In this document: in pieces, positions 1 through 8,206 of the stretch
Layout: each line of letters starts with the position of its first letter
Position numbering within the stretch: position 1 is the stretch's first letter
DNA from: Hymenobacter piscis
GTDB lineage: Bacteria; Bacteroidota; Bacteroidia; Cytophagales; Hymenobacteraceae
Assembly: GCF_018760735.1 (NCBI RefSeq)
Contig: NZ_JAHHZN010000021.1
Coordinates: 1-64,000 of the forward strand
Reading direction: 5' to 3'
Length of the DNA: 64,000 bases
Notes under the pieces: generated by a model
The model's database searches: none
Seen by the model: the letters and a program-made list of their open reading frames with translations, nothing else
What the model was told of the DNA's origin: nothing
Made by a program: the position numbers and the translations under genes

Positions 1-90
1 GCGGCCGGTGCCGCCTGCCGTACCGGCCTGCCCAAGCGTGTGTGGCTGAATCAGTTGCCATTCACGTTCCGTAAGTTCGTGGCGTCGCAT
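1..90 (-). CDS. IS5-family transposase, N-terminal fragment (partial)
   Basis: The ATG at 88-90 on the minus strand opens a frame reading MRRHELTEREWQLIQP and running off the window. The pattern LT-x2-EW-x-LI-x-P is the start of the DUF4096-type DNA-binding domain found at the N-terminus of IS5-family DDE transposases. Only 30 residues are visible, so the catalytic domain and the intactness of the gene cannot be judged. The stretch after residue 18 (TLGQAGTAGGTGR) is glycine-rich where relatives carry a proline- and arginine-rich segment. The frame lies immediately inside the putative inverted repeat, as expected for these compact elements. Confidence 0.6.
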   Translation of the reverse strand, partial: MRRHELTEREWQLIQPHTLGQAGTAGGTGR

Positions 91-125
91 CCCGCAAATT
101 TAAACATGACTGTCCACACACTCTA
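1..125 (-). mobile_element. End of an IS5-like insertion sequence (cut by window edge)
   Basis: The minus strand holds the first 30 codons of a transposase (1-90), preceded by a short leader and the probable terminal inverted repeat reading GAGTGTGTGGACAGTC on the minus strand (about 107-122). The element continues beyond the left edge. The exact outer boundary near 122-127, and a possible TA or CTA target duplication, are inferred from the sequence CTCTAGTAA there and cannot be confirmed without the other end. Confidence 0.6.
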
Positions 126-262
126 GTAAAAAGTTATGAATTGGTAATGCTGGCTCAGGGCAGTGTTGCCTACCCACAGAAGGCCACCCGTGCCGAACCT
201 CTGGCCGGGAACAAAAGCACTTTTTAACTCGCCAAACCGGCCGTTTCTTCCGGCATGAACCT

Positions 263-296
263 AAAAAAGCCACCCCTTGCGGAGTGGCTTTTTTTT
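263..296 (-). terminator. Rho-independent terminator of the LysM gene
   Basis: The hairpin GCCACCCC-TTGC-GGAGTGGC (269-288, one mismatch) is flanked by A6 on the left and T8 on the right. It can therefore work in both directions. On the minus strand it lies 26 bp after the stop codon of the LysM gene. Confidence 0.8.
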
Positions 297-321
297 GAAT
301 ATTTCCGGGAAGGGGAAGGTC

Positions 322-612
322 CTAGAGCTTGGGCAATGTCAGCACTTGGCCTACTTCAATATGGTCGGGGTTGCTGCCGATGGTGGCCTTGTTGGCATCG
401 TAGATCTGGTGCCATTTGGCGGCATCACCGTAGTGATTCTTGGCGATTTTGGACAGCGAGTCGCCACTCACTACCGTGTAGGTTTCGCCCGTGGTGGTGT
501 CGGCTGCCTTGTCGGTGTTGCCGAAGAAATCGGTGGCGCCGCCGGCGGGCGTAGTAGTAGGAGCAACTGGTTTTTTATCGCCTTTATCGGAGAGGAAATC
601 GAAGAGTCCCAT
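322..612 (-). CDS. Small LysM-domain protein
   Basis: A 96-residue protein. Residues 1-45 are a low-complexity, Thr/Ala/Pro-rich leader starting MGLFDFLSDKGDKKP. Residues 46-95 form a single LysM domain (YTVVSGDSLSKIAKNHYGD ... HIEVGQVLTLPKL), the fold that binds N-acetylglucosamine-containing glycans such as peptidoglycan. No signal peptide is visible. The architecture resembles the short YgaU/XkdP-like LysM proteins, which are thought to act at the cell wall or in stress responses. The gene is monocistronic, with a strong terminator 26 bp downstream. The function beyond glycan binding is inference. Confidence 0.88.
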   Translation of the reverse strand: MGLFDFLSDKGDKKPVAPTTTPAGGATDFFGNTDKAADTTTGETYTVVSGDSLSKIAKNHYGDAAKWHQIYDANKATIGSNPDHIEVGQVLTLPKL

Positions 613-680
613 GAGCGTGGTAGGTTAGGGTAGAGGGGTGAGGAAAGAGGGAAGGAGGCTGCCGGGCAGCGGGGTAATCA

Positions 681-797
681 GCACCTCTTACGCCGTGGTA
701 GGCAATAGGTTGTGTCGGGCTGGTAATAGCGGTTTAGGCGGGTAAGGGCCACGGTAGCCAGAACGAACCCCGGGAGCCGTGCTACCGTAAGAGGCGC
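681..797. repeat. Weak inverted repeat in the 613-868 intergenic region
   Basis: GCACCTCTTACG at 681-692 is repeated inverted at 786-797 with one mismatch. The 255-bp gap between the divergent LysM and lipoprotein genes otherwise shows no gene; the one frame there (678-893, minus) has no recognisable protein features. Confidence 0.35.
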
Positions 798-868
798 AAC
801 ACCGTGCGTTCCGCTGCGGAGCCGCGGTTTCTTTTGCCACATCCTTTCACTATCCTTTCCTCTCTCCG

Positions 869-1288
869 ATGAAAAACCTGACCACCACCTCATCCCGCCT
901 GCTGGCTAGCCTGTTCATGCTCGTGCTGCTCTTCACCGCTGCCTGTGGCGGCAAGGAAGGCACCGTGGAATCCGTTAATCAGCTCTACGGCACCGACAGC
1001 AAAACCTGGAAAACCGACAAGGAAATGGACGCTACCGGCGATAAGGTGAAGCAAACCGACGCCATGGAGGACCAGCGCGTGACCTTCTACGCCAACGGCC
1101 AGTACAACATGATGTCGGGTGCCCAGACCATGAACGGCAAGTATGCCTTCGATCAGGGTGCCAAAACCATCACCATGACCCCCGACGGGGCCGCCCAGTC
1201 GAACACCTTCTCGGTCGTAACCCTGACCGACGACAAGCTCACGCTCAAAGGTACCGACGGCTCGGAACTGCGCCTGGAAAAAGAGTAG
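869..1288 (+). CDS. Small lipocalin-like lipoprotein
   Basis: A 139-residue protein with a lipoprotein signal peptide: basic start MKNLTTTSSR, hydrophobic core LLASLFMLVLLFTAAC, with Cys as the probable lipidation site (LFTAAC-GG lipobox). The mature part has the pattern W-x-T-D-K ... QRVTFYANGQYNM ... GKYAFDQGAKTITMT ... LTLKGTDGSELRLEKE. This resembles lipocalin-like or META-like small beta-barrels of Bacteroidota that are annotated only as hypothetical lipoproteins. It probably sits in the outer or inner membrane facing the periplasm. The ligand is unknown. A long palindrome lies directly downstream. Confidence 0.8.
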   Translation: MKNLTTTSSRLLASLFMLVLLFTAACGGKEGTVESVNQLYGTDSKTWKTDKEMDATGDKVKQTDAMEDQRVTFYANGQYNMMSGAQTMNGKYAFDQGAKTITMTPDGAAQSNTFSVVTLTDDKLTLKGTDGSELRLEKE

Positions 1289-1315
1289 TTTCGGTTCGAT
1301 AACCGCTTCTGAAAA

Positions 1316-1360
1316 ATACAGAAAGCCCCTTCTGCCGCAGGCAGAAGGGGCTTTCTGTAT
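1316..1360. terminator. 21-bp perfect palindrome after the lipoprotein gene
   Basis: The arms 1316-1336 and 1340-1360 are perfectly complementary (core AAAGCCCCTTCTGCC) with a 3-nt loop. There is no long T-run, so it is an imperfect intrinsic terminator, but the position 27 bp after the stop codon fits termination. Confidence 0.65.
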
Positions 1361-1448
1361 GCCAGTACCTTGGGTTGATTGGGCCGGTAAAAGCTGGCGG
1401 AATTTGTGCTACTTTGCCGGCTCTCTTTCCTATTCTAGTTTCCGTTAT

Positions 1449-4061
1449 ATGCTCGTAAGATTGTCCCGGCTGGCCGTTTTAGGCCTGCTGAGCGCCGCCC
1501 TGCACGGCCCCGCGGCCCAGGCCCAAACCACAACTCCCGCCACCACGGCTCCGGCGGCCACCCCGCTGCCCACCCACGCTATCCGCAGCATCAGCCCCGC
1601 CGACACCGACTTCTCGGACCTGGAGTTTCTGCGCCGGGAAATTGGCGGGGCGCGGGTGGTGATGCTGGGCGAGCCGACCCACGGGGAAGGCAATGTGTTT
1701 GAGGCGAAAATCCGGCTGATGCGCTTTCTGCAGGAGCGCATGGGCTTTACCACGGTGGCCTTCGAAAGCGGCTTTTACGAATTGGACAAGGCCCAGCGGG
1801 AAATACAAGCAGGTACGGCTGTGCGGGAGGCAATTGAAGGTAGCGTATTCCCGATTTGGACTACTACCCGCGAGTTTCAACAGGTGCTGCCGCTGCTAGG
1901 GCCTGGTAAGCTGAAAGTAGCCGGGTTCGATTACCAGCTAAGTGGAGGCTACCAGGATGAGCTGGTGGAAGAGTTGGAAGCTTTCCTCAAGCCTGAAAAA
2001 GGTGCTGACGGCATTGCCTACGATTACCTGGACGAGTGCATCAGCACGATGGGCGAACAATTTATGTTTCCGGCCTCCCACCAGATTGTGCTGTTCAATC
2101 TGCAGGTGAACAAGGCCCGCAAGCTGCTCGAAAAAGTAGCCACTGGCCCCGACGCCCGGCGGCGGGAGCGGGCCGCTTTCTGGCTCCAGAACCTGCGCAG
2201 CCTGCAGGCCATGGCCCACGACTACGCCAACAACGACCCCGGCGCCATTGATTCGGCCGATTTCAAAGCAGTAAACAGCAACCCCCGCGACGCCCAGATG
2301 GCCGATAACCTGCTCTGGTACGTGCGCCAGCATCCGCAGGAGAAAGTTTTGTGCTGGGGTGCCCTGCCGCATCTGGCAAACCGGGTGGAAGTATTGAATG
2401 ATGACGAGATAAAACAGTACATCCCCATGGGTCGGGCCGTGAAGGCGGCGTTAGGCGACGATGCGGTGTACGTGCTGGGTACGTTGGCGGGCAGCGGTAC
2501 GCATGGTTTCCTGAATTCCGGGGGGCACAAGCCGGTGCCGGTGCCCGCTCCCGGCACGCTGGAAGCCGAACTGCTGAGCCGGGGGCAGGACTACAGCTTC
2601 GTGAGCCTGAAGCATGAAGCGCCCAACCGCCAACTGACCACGTATGCCTTCCAGTATGAGGCCTTAACCGGCCCCTGGAGCCAGATAGTGGATGGTTTTC
2701 TGTTTTTGAAAACCATAAATCCGGCGCACCTAGCCGACCCGGCAACCGGCGCCGTAGCCGCCGAGGCAGCTACCACCAAGGCAGAGGCCCGGCAATCGGG
2801 AATTCTGAACCCGGCCCAGCGGCCTATTCCAGTGGGCAAAGCCAGCGGCGCCGCTTTTACGCTCAGCGGCACAGTACTCGACCGTAAAACCGGCCAACCG
2901 GTACCCTTCGCCACGGTGGCCGTGCCCGCCCGCAGCGCCGGCACCGTGACGGATGCCCAGGGTCGGTTCCGGCTGGATGCGCGCCGGGACGAGCTGGTGC
3001 AGATCAGCAGCATCGGCTACGAACCAACTACGCTGGCCGCTGAAGGAACTGCCGCTGCGGTGCGTCTCATGCCGGCCGCTTTTGCCTTGGCCGATGTACG
3101 GGTGAGTGCTCAGTCGCAGAACCCGAAGCGCATCATGAAGAAGGTCATAAAAGCGGCGGAACAGAACTATGAGCAGCAAGATTATATGGCCCAGGTGTAT
3201 ACGCAGCGGCGGCTCATTAATTTCGATACGCTCCGCCACGAGGTAGAATACGTGAGTCACATATTCGAGCCGGCAGGCTACCGGCACTGGGGCGGGGGTT
3301 TTCTAATGATGGGCCCCGTCCAAACGCATCAGGTTTTAGAGAAGCACGTGGCGGTGCAATCGGTCAAGCCATTGGGGTCTTTCGACCTGATGGAGGGCGG
3401 CCAGGGCTTCATGACGGCTGCCGCCGACCCCGTGCGTACCTCTCCGCTGTTCAAAAGTCGGACTCTAGGCAAATTCGCGCTCCGGTTGGATTCGGTCGAA
3501 CACCACAACGGCGAAACCTGGTACGTTATCCGGTTTGCCGCTAAGCGGGCTACCCACCGAAGCACCGGCACGTACCTGCAGGCTGGCTATTCGGGCAAGG
3601 TGTACGTGCGTCAAAAGGATTACGCCGTGACGCGTTACGAAGCGCTCTGGCAGACGGATACTGTGCGGTACAACGCCACCGCTCGCAAGTACAGCGGGCG
3701 GGCGAACCAGATTGCCCGACTGTATGCACAGGTATATTCCGATAGCCGTACGGCGCATGTGGTAAATTACGAGCAGGCAGCTAACGGCCGCTACCACGTC
3801 AGCAGCAGTATTGCCCAGGCTCTGAGTATCGGCCGGGTCCTGAAAGGCAATGCCTTCTACGCGCAGAAGTATTGCGCGCAGTATTTCCAGCAGTTGCCGC
3901 CAGCCGCGCTGGCTAACCGGCCGGATCATGGAGATAAGCCCGGAATGAAAAGCTTCGAAATCTGGCAGGTGAATAACACGCCCTACCGCCCCGAGTTCTG
4001 GCAAACCTACCAGCGCCCCGTGCCCGCCGAGCCGGCCCCGATGCTGGAAGTGAGTAAGTAG
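1449..4061 (+). CDS. Erythromycin-esterase-like protein fused to a carboxypeptidase-regulatory-like domain
   Basis: The protein has 870 residues from the ATG at 1449. That start was chosen because it gives a signal peptide (MLVRLSRLAVLGLLSAAL ... AQAQ); the frame is open further upstream but runs into the palindrome. Residues about 50-440 match the erythromycin esterase family, with the motif VVMLGEPTHGEGNVFEAK and a second conserved part FESGFYELDKA. Residues about 472-550 form a CarboxypepD_reg-like beta-sandwich (LSGTVLDRKTGQPVPFATV ... GRFRLD). The last 300 residues resemble the unnamed C-terminal part of Bacteroidota proteins with this sandwich. The substrate is unknown, and resistance to macrolides cannot be assumed. 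A palindromic terminator shared with the convergent neighbour follows. Confidence 0.8.
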   Translation: MLVRLSRLAVLGLLSAALHGPAAQAQTTTPATTAPAATPLPTHAIRSISPADTDFSDLEFLRREIGGARVVMLGEPTHGEGNVFEAKIRLMRFLQERMGFTTVAFESGFYELDKAQREIQAGTAVREAIEGSVFPIWTTTREFQQVLPLLGPGKLKVAGFDYQLSGGYQDELVEELEAFLKPEKGADGIAYDYLDECISTMGEQFMFPASHQIVLFNLQVNKARKLLEKVATGPDARRRERAAFWLQNLRSLQAMAHDYANNDPGAIDSADFKAVNSNPRDAQMADNLLWYVRQHPQEKVLCWGALPHLANRVEVLNDDEIKQYIPMGRAVKAALGDDAVYVLGTLAGSGTHGFLNSGGHKPVPVPAPGTLEAELLSRGQDYSFVSLKHEAPNRQLTTYAFQYEALTGPWSQIVDGFLFLKTINPAHLADPATGAVAAEAATTKAEARQSGILNPAQRPIPVGKASGAAFTLSGTVLDRKTGQPVPFATVAVPARSAGTVTDAQGRFRLDARRDELVQISSIGYEPTTLAAEGTAAAVRLMPAAFALADVRVSAQSQNPKRIMKKVIKAAEQNYEQQDYMAQVYTQRRLINFDTLRHEVEYVSHIFEPAGYRHWGGGFLMMGPVQTHQVLEKHVAVQSVKPLGSFDLMEGGQGFMTAAADPVRTSPLFKSRTLGKFALRLDSVEHHNGETWYVIRFAAKRATHRSTGTYLQAGYSGKVYVRQKDYAVTRYEALWQTDTVRYNATARKYSGRANQIARLYAQVYSDSRTAHVVNYEQAANGRYHVSSSIAQALSIGRVLKGNAFYAQKYCAQYFQQLPPAALANRPDHGDKPGMKSFEIWQVNNTPYRPEFWQTYQRPVPAEPAPMLEVSK

Positions 4062-4117
4062 CAGTTGCATCGGCCTGTGGCCCGGCCGCAGTTCGGGCCA
4101 CAGGCCAATGCAACTGC
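4061..4117. terminator. Bidirectional terminator hairpin between convergent genes
   Basis: The arms 4061-4084 and 4094-4117 pair over 24 positions with one mismatch (GCAGTTGCATCGGCCTGTGG on the left). The palindrome spans the whole gap, and its ends touch both stop codons. Confidence 0.75.
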
Positions 4118-5202
4118 TAGGAATGCATAACCTTCCGGGCCGCGCGCTTGCCGTAGATGCGGGTAATCCAGCGGGGCAGGAACACGGCACCCAGCACCAG
4201 GTAGAGGTAGTAGGTTACGATGCGGTAGAGCAGGACCATGAAGTTGGTCATGGTGGCCGTGCCGATGAACTTGCCGAAGAAGGTGGGGAACGCGCCCTCG
4301 GCCACGCCCGCGCCGCCGGGCGTAATGGCAATCAGCAGGATAACCTTATAAGTGAGGTTGCGGCCGAAAATCAGCCAGAACTCGGTCCAGCCCACCGGAA
4401 TAAAGGCCCCGATCAGGCAGCCGATGACCAGGTAACGGGCCGTCCAGACGAAGGCCGTGCTCAGGGCCGCCCGCAGCCAGTAGGCGGCCCCGTTGCCGCG
4501 CAGCTGGGCCGAAGCCAGCACCAGCTCGTTGCCCAGCTTATAGGCCCGGCCCCGGAACCGCCGCAGGCCGCGCAGCGTGAACAGGCGCACCAGCAGCCGG
4601 CGCACCGCCCGCGGGTTCACGAAAATGGCGTAGCCCATCAGCAGGGCGTAGGCCGTCACGAACACGTAGCTCAGGATAAAGCCGATGCGCAGGGTGGCAA
4701 TCAGCCCGCCCTGCAGGGCCTCGTGGGGATAGAGCGTTTCGCCCCCGATAACCACCACCAGCGGCACCATGAGCACGTAGTAGAGGTTGTCGAGCAGGGC
4801 GGTGGCCATGATGTAGGCCACTGACTTGCCCAGCGGAATGCCCTCCTTGTGCAGCAGCACCGGGGCCACGGCCGTACCGCCCACTGCCGAGGGCAGCACG
4901 CACGACGAGAACTCCCAGAGCATAATCACGTCGAGGGCCGCGCGCCAGCTCAGCGCTTTTTCGGTCAGGTAGCGGATGCGGTACACGTAGCCCGCGTCGC
5001 GGGCCAGCAGCACCAGCACCGTGACCAGCAGCCACCCGGGTCTGGCTTCCGCCAGTGGGGCCAGGTCGCCGGGTTGGTAGCTACGCCAGAACATGAAGCC
5101 CACCACGCTCAGGCCGATGAGCACCGGCAGCACAATCCGCGAAGGCCGGAGCTTATCCAGTAGCTGTTGGTCTTCGGATTGGGCGTGGTGGAGCTGGGGC
5201 AT
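4117..5202 (-). CDS. Flippase-like integral membrane protein (LPG synthase TM / YbhN type)
   Basis: The protein has 361 residues from the ATG at 5202 (MPQLHHAQSEDQQLLDKLRPS). The longer frame upstream lacks family features. It has about eight hydrophobic segments, beginning IVLPVLIGLSVVGFMFW, and the family signature LWEFSSCVLPSAVGGTAVAPVLL followed by TPGGAGVAEGAFPTFFGKF. These belong to the lysylphosphatidylglycerol synthase transmembrane family (UPF0104, YbhN/AglD-like), whose members are thought to flip or modify lipid-linked substrates. The soluble aminoacyl-transfer domain of MprF is absent, so this is the stand-alone form. The lipid substrate is unknown. Confidence 0.85.
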   Translation of the reverse strand: MPQLHHAQSEDQQLLDKLRPSRIVLPVLIGLSVVGFMFWRSYQPGDLAPLAEARPGWLLVTVLVLLARDAGYVYRIRYLTEKALSWRAALDVIMLWEFSSCVLPSAVGGTAVAPVLLHKEGIPLGKSVAYIMATALLDNLYYVLMVPLVVVIGGETLYPHEALQGGLIATLRIGFILSYVFVTAYALLMGYAIFVNPRAVRRLLVRLFTLRGLRRFRGRAYKLGNELVLASAQLRGNGAAYWLRAALSTAFVWTARYLVIGCLIGAFIPVGWTEFWLIFGRNLTYKVILLIAITPGGAGVAEGAFPTFFGKFIGTATMTNFMVLLYRIVTYYLYLVLGAVFLPRWITRIYGKRAARKVMHS

Positions 5203-5349
5203 GAGGTAGGGTAAAGCGTGGTCGGGTAAAGGTACGCAATCAGGTAAGGCAGGGGTATTACGTTTGGTGCATGCGGGAAGCAATGAACTGAACGGCGCCA
5301 CTCCCTTCGCCACCTCCTGGCCCGCTGAACCGGGCGAACGGAAAACGCG

Positions 5350-5357
5350 TAACTTTG
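5350..5357 (+). promoter_or_regulatory. -7 box of the dxs promoter
   Basis: TAACTTTG matches the Bacteroidota -7 consensus TAnnTTTG and lies 97 bp before the dxs ATG. No clear TTG is seen 19 bp upstream. Confidence 0.5.
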
Positions 5358-5454
5358 CTTGCCAACCTCCGCGCGTGCGAAGTCTGCAAGATAACTTTCG
5401 GCCTCAGGCGGCTGTTGCCACGCTACTTATCCCATCGTTTCCTACCCTTTGCAC

Positions 5455-7395
5455 ATGATTGTCGAACCCGGTCCCCTGCTGGCGGAAATTAATTCCCCCG
5501 ACGACCTGAAGAAACTCAGCCCCGATCAACTGGTGCAGGTGAGTCAGGAACTCCGCCAATTTATCATCGACTCGGTTTCGATTTACGGCGGCCACTTCGG
5601 GGCCTCGCTGGGCGTGGTGGAGCTGTCGGTGGCCCTGCATTACGTGTTTAATACGCCCTACGACCAGCTGGTGTGGGACGTGGGCCACCAGGCCTACGGG
5701 CACAAAATCCTCACCGGCCGCCGCGACCGGTTTCCCAGCAACCGCCGCTACCACGGCATGTCGGGCTTTCCTAAGCGCAGCGAAAGTGAGTACGACGCCT
5801 TCGGGGTGGGCCACAGCTCCACCAGCATCGGGGCGGCGCTGGGCATGGCCGTAGCTTCGGATTACAAGGGCGAGTTCGACCGCCAGCACATTGCCGTGAT
5901 TGGCGACGGGGCCATGACGGCCGGTATGGCCTTCGAGGCCCTCAACCACGCCGGGGTAGAGAAATCCAACCTGCTCGTTATCCTCAACGACAACTGCATG
6001 AGCATCGACCCCAACGTGGGCGCGCTCAAGGAATACCTCACCGACATCACCACTTCCCGCACCTATAATAAAGTGCGCGACGAGCTTTGGAACGTGCTGG
6101 GCAAGCTCAGCAAGTTCGGCCCCAACCCCCAGCAGATTGCCCGCCGGGTGGAGCAGGCCATGAAGGCCACCCTGCTCAAGCAGGGCAATCTGTTCGAAGC
6201 GCTTAACTTCCGCTACTTCGGTCCCGTGGACGGCCACGACGTGCAGCATTTGGCCACCATTCTGGCCGACCTCAAGAACATTCCCGGCCCCAAGCTGCTG
6301 CACTGCGTGACGGTGAAGGGCAAGGGCTACGCCCTGGCCGAGAAGGACCAGACCCTCTGGCACGCGCCGGGTTTGTTCGACAAAATCACGGGCGAGATTT
6401 ACAAGAAAGTCCCCGAGAAGCCCCAGCCGCCCAAGTACCAGGACGTGTTCGGGCACACGCTGGTGGAACTGGCCGAGCAGAACGACAAGATTATGGGCGT
6501 GACGCCGGCCATGCCGTCGGGCTCCTCGCTCAACATCATGATGAAGGCCATGCCCGACCGCGCCTTCGACGTGGGCATTGCCGAGCAGCACGCCGTGACC
6601 TTCTCGGCCGGCCTGGCCACCCAGGGGCTGGTGCCGTTCTGCAACATCTACTCCTCCTTCATGCAGCGGGCCTACGACCAGGTGGTCCACGATGTGGCCC
6701 TGCAGAACCTGCATGTGGTCTTCTGCCTCGACCGGGCCGGTTTCGCCGGCGCCGATGGCCCCACCCACCACGGCTGCTACGACCTGGCCTACATGCGCTG
6801 CATCCCGAACATGGTGGTGTCGGCGCCCATGAACGAGGAGGAGCTGCGTAACCTGATGTACACGGCCACGCTGCCCGAAAATGCAGGGCCCTTCAGCATC
6901 CGCTACCCGCGGGGCGAAGGCGTGATGCCGGAGTGGCGCAAGCCCCTGAGGAAAATTGCCATCGGCACGGGCCGGGTGGTGCGCGAGGGCGAAGGCGTGG
7001 CGGTGCTCAGCATCGGCCACATCGGCAACTACGCCGCCAAGGCCACCGAGCAGCTCCGCACCGAGGGTCTCAATCCCGGCCACTACGACCTGCGCTTCTG
7101 CAAGCCCCTGGATGAGGAAATGCTCCACAATATCTTCAGCCGCTACCGTGCCCTCGTAACGGTGGAAGACGGCTGCGTGCAGGGCGGCTTCGGCTCGGCC
7201 GTGCTCGAATTCATGGCCGACCACGGCTACAGCCTGCCCGTCCGCCGCTTGGGCATCCCCGATCGGGTAGTGGAGCACGGTTCCCAGGACGAACTTTACA
7301 AGGAATGCGGCTTCGACGCCGCCGGCATTGCCACTGCGTTGCGCGAGTTGAGCGGAAAGGTAACCGCGCCGGTGGCGGAGAAGGTGCTGCTGTAA
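5455..7395 (+). CDS. dxs: 1-deoxy-D-xylulose-5-phosphate synthase
   Basis: This enzyme condenses pyruvate and glyceraldehyde-3-phosphate to 1-deoxyxylulose-5-phosphate, using thiamine diphosphate, in the first step of the non-mevalonate isoprenoid pathway. The protein has 646 residues (family about 620-650). Visible motifs are DVGHQAYGHKILTGRR, the ThDP-binding GDGAMTAGMAFEALNHAG (from about residue 149) ending in NDNCMSID, the glutamate in IAEQHAVTFSAGLA, and DRAGFAGADGPTHHG of the pyrimidine domain. The ATG at 5455 was preferred to the TTG two codons upstream. The gene is followed after 7 bp by an unrelated low-GC gene. Confidence 0.97.
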   Translation: MIVEPGPLLAEINSPDDLKKLSPDQLVQVSQELRQFIIDSVSIYGGHFGASLGVVELSVALHYVFNTPYDQLVWDVGHQAYGHKILTGRRDRFPSNRRYHGMSGFPKRSESEYDAFGVGHSSTSIGAALGMAVASDYKGEFDRQHIAVIGDGAMTAGMAFEALNHAGVEKSNLLVILNDNCMSIDPNVGALKEYLTDITTSRTYNKVRDELWNVLGKLSKFGPNPQQIARRVEQAMKATLLKQGNLFEALNFRYFGPVDGHDVQHLATILADLKNIPGPKLLHCVTVKGKGYALAEKDQTLWHAPGLFDKITGEIYKKVPEKPQPPKYQDVFGHTLVELAEQNDKIMGVTPAMPSGSSLNIMMKAMPDRAFDVGIAEQHAVTFSAGLATQGLVPFCNIYSSFMQRAYDQVVHDVALQNLHVVFCLDRAGFAGADGPTHHGCYDLAYMRCIPNMVVSAPMNEEELRNLMYTATLPENAGPFSIRYPRGEGVMPEWRKPLRKIAIGTGRVVREGEGVAVLSIGHIGNYAAKATEQLRTEGLNPGHYDLRFCKPLDEEMLHNIFSRYRALVTVEDGCVQGGFGSAVLEFMADHGYSLPVRRLGIPDRVVEHGSQDELYKECGFDAAGIATALRELSGKVTAPVAEKVLL

Positions 7396-7402
7396 ATAAC
7401 TT

Positions 7403-8206
7403 ATGATTCTCAAAAGCAAGATAAAAGAGCATTGGCGACTGCTGGTGCTCTTTTTCGTTGTACTGGTTGACAGTACACACATGCAGGCACAGACACCCGG
7501 AAGCACGCTATTTCCGCTGATGTCTGCATCTACTAGATTTACCCCACGGTGGCTCGACGCGAAACTGCCACGCGACTTTAAGGTTCCTGATAGTTACGTT
7601 CGGATATTGCCTGAGCCATACCGCCGGAACAACAAGTTGTACAGCCAGTTGGCTATCAGCTATGGAGAGAAAAGCGGAGTCGTATTCACCCTTCGTCAGC
7701 AGGCAGATACTGTCTGGCTGGCAATGGATACCCAGGTAGTGGACTGGGACTCTGGTACGAGTGCGCAGCGCTTGCCTCTTGTGCAGGAAAACGTCCGCCA
7801 GCTCCAGGCCAGTTATCCTGCGCTCTTCTCCGCTATACCAACGAGTCTGGAGGAGAGTGTTTTGTTCCGCTTTAATGCTCGGATAGGCGAAAAGTGGATT
7901 TGCTATGCCAGTACCCGCCAGCGTTATACCTTCTACAGAGTAGAATTGCAAGATATTATTGTCGAAGGCCAAGCTGAACCCCAATATGTATTCAATGTCA
8001 GCTATAGTGGCGCTGCATCACACACGCCCAGCTTATTGAAAATTACGGTTTCAAAAAGTCGCGGAATCCGGGGTCTGCTTTGGTATGATTATCTGTGCGG
8101 GCCTCAGCTGAATTGCGCTGATGTACATATTCTGTATGGTCAGATGCCTACGGGTGGGGGACCAGGGCAGCTACGGCCGCGTCGGTTTCGCAGCGGCGGC
8201 GGATGA
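7403..8206 (+). CDS. Secreted orphan protein of atypical composition
   Basis: A 267-residue protein with an N-terminal signal-type segment (KEHWRLLVLFFVVLVDSTHMQAQ). I do not recognise the family. The mature part is rich in Tyr, Gln and Ser and has two Cys pairs at most (KWICYAS, YLCGPQLNC). Codon use is visibly more AT-rich than in all neighbours, with many codons ending in A or T, which suggests recent acquisition. The last 20 residues (about 8148-8206) are Gly/Arg/Pro-rich and overlap the 3' end of the convergent SRPBCC gene. They look like read-through into antisense sequence after loss of the original stop. The gene lies 7 bp after dxs and may be co-transcribed with it. Confidence 0.7.
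   Translation: MILKSKIKEHWRLLVLFFVVLVDSTHMQAQTPGSTLFPLMSASTRFTPRWLDAKLPRDFKVPDSYVRILPEPYRRNNKLYSQLAISYGEKSGVVFTLRQQADTVWLAMDTQVVDWDSGTSAQRLPLVQENVRQLQASYPALFSAIPTSLEESVLFRFNARIGEKWICYASTRQRYTFYRVELQDIIVEGQAEPQYVFNVSYSGAASHTPSLLKITVSKSRGIRGLLWYDYLCGPQLNCADVHILYGQMPTGGGPGQLRPRRFRSGGG

Noticed and set aside
678..893. A 71-codon frame on the minus strand before the small lipoprotein gene
   Set aside because: It has no start signal or family features, and it overlaps the promoter region and start of the lipoprotein gene.
1449..4061. A macrolide resistance gene
   Set aside because: Family membership alone does not show resistance, and the signal peptide and fusion domains point to another role.
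5404..7506. A 700-codon open frame opposite dxs, and similar long frames opposite the TonB receptor (20052-22421) and S9 peptidase (28967-31075)
   Set aside because: These are shadows of well-supported genes. They have low-complexity composition and no recognisable motifs.
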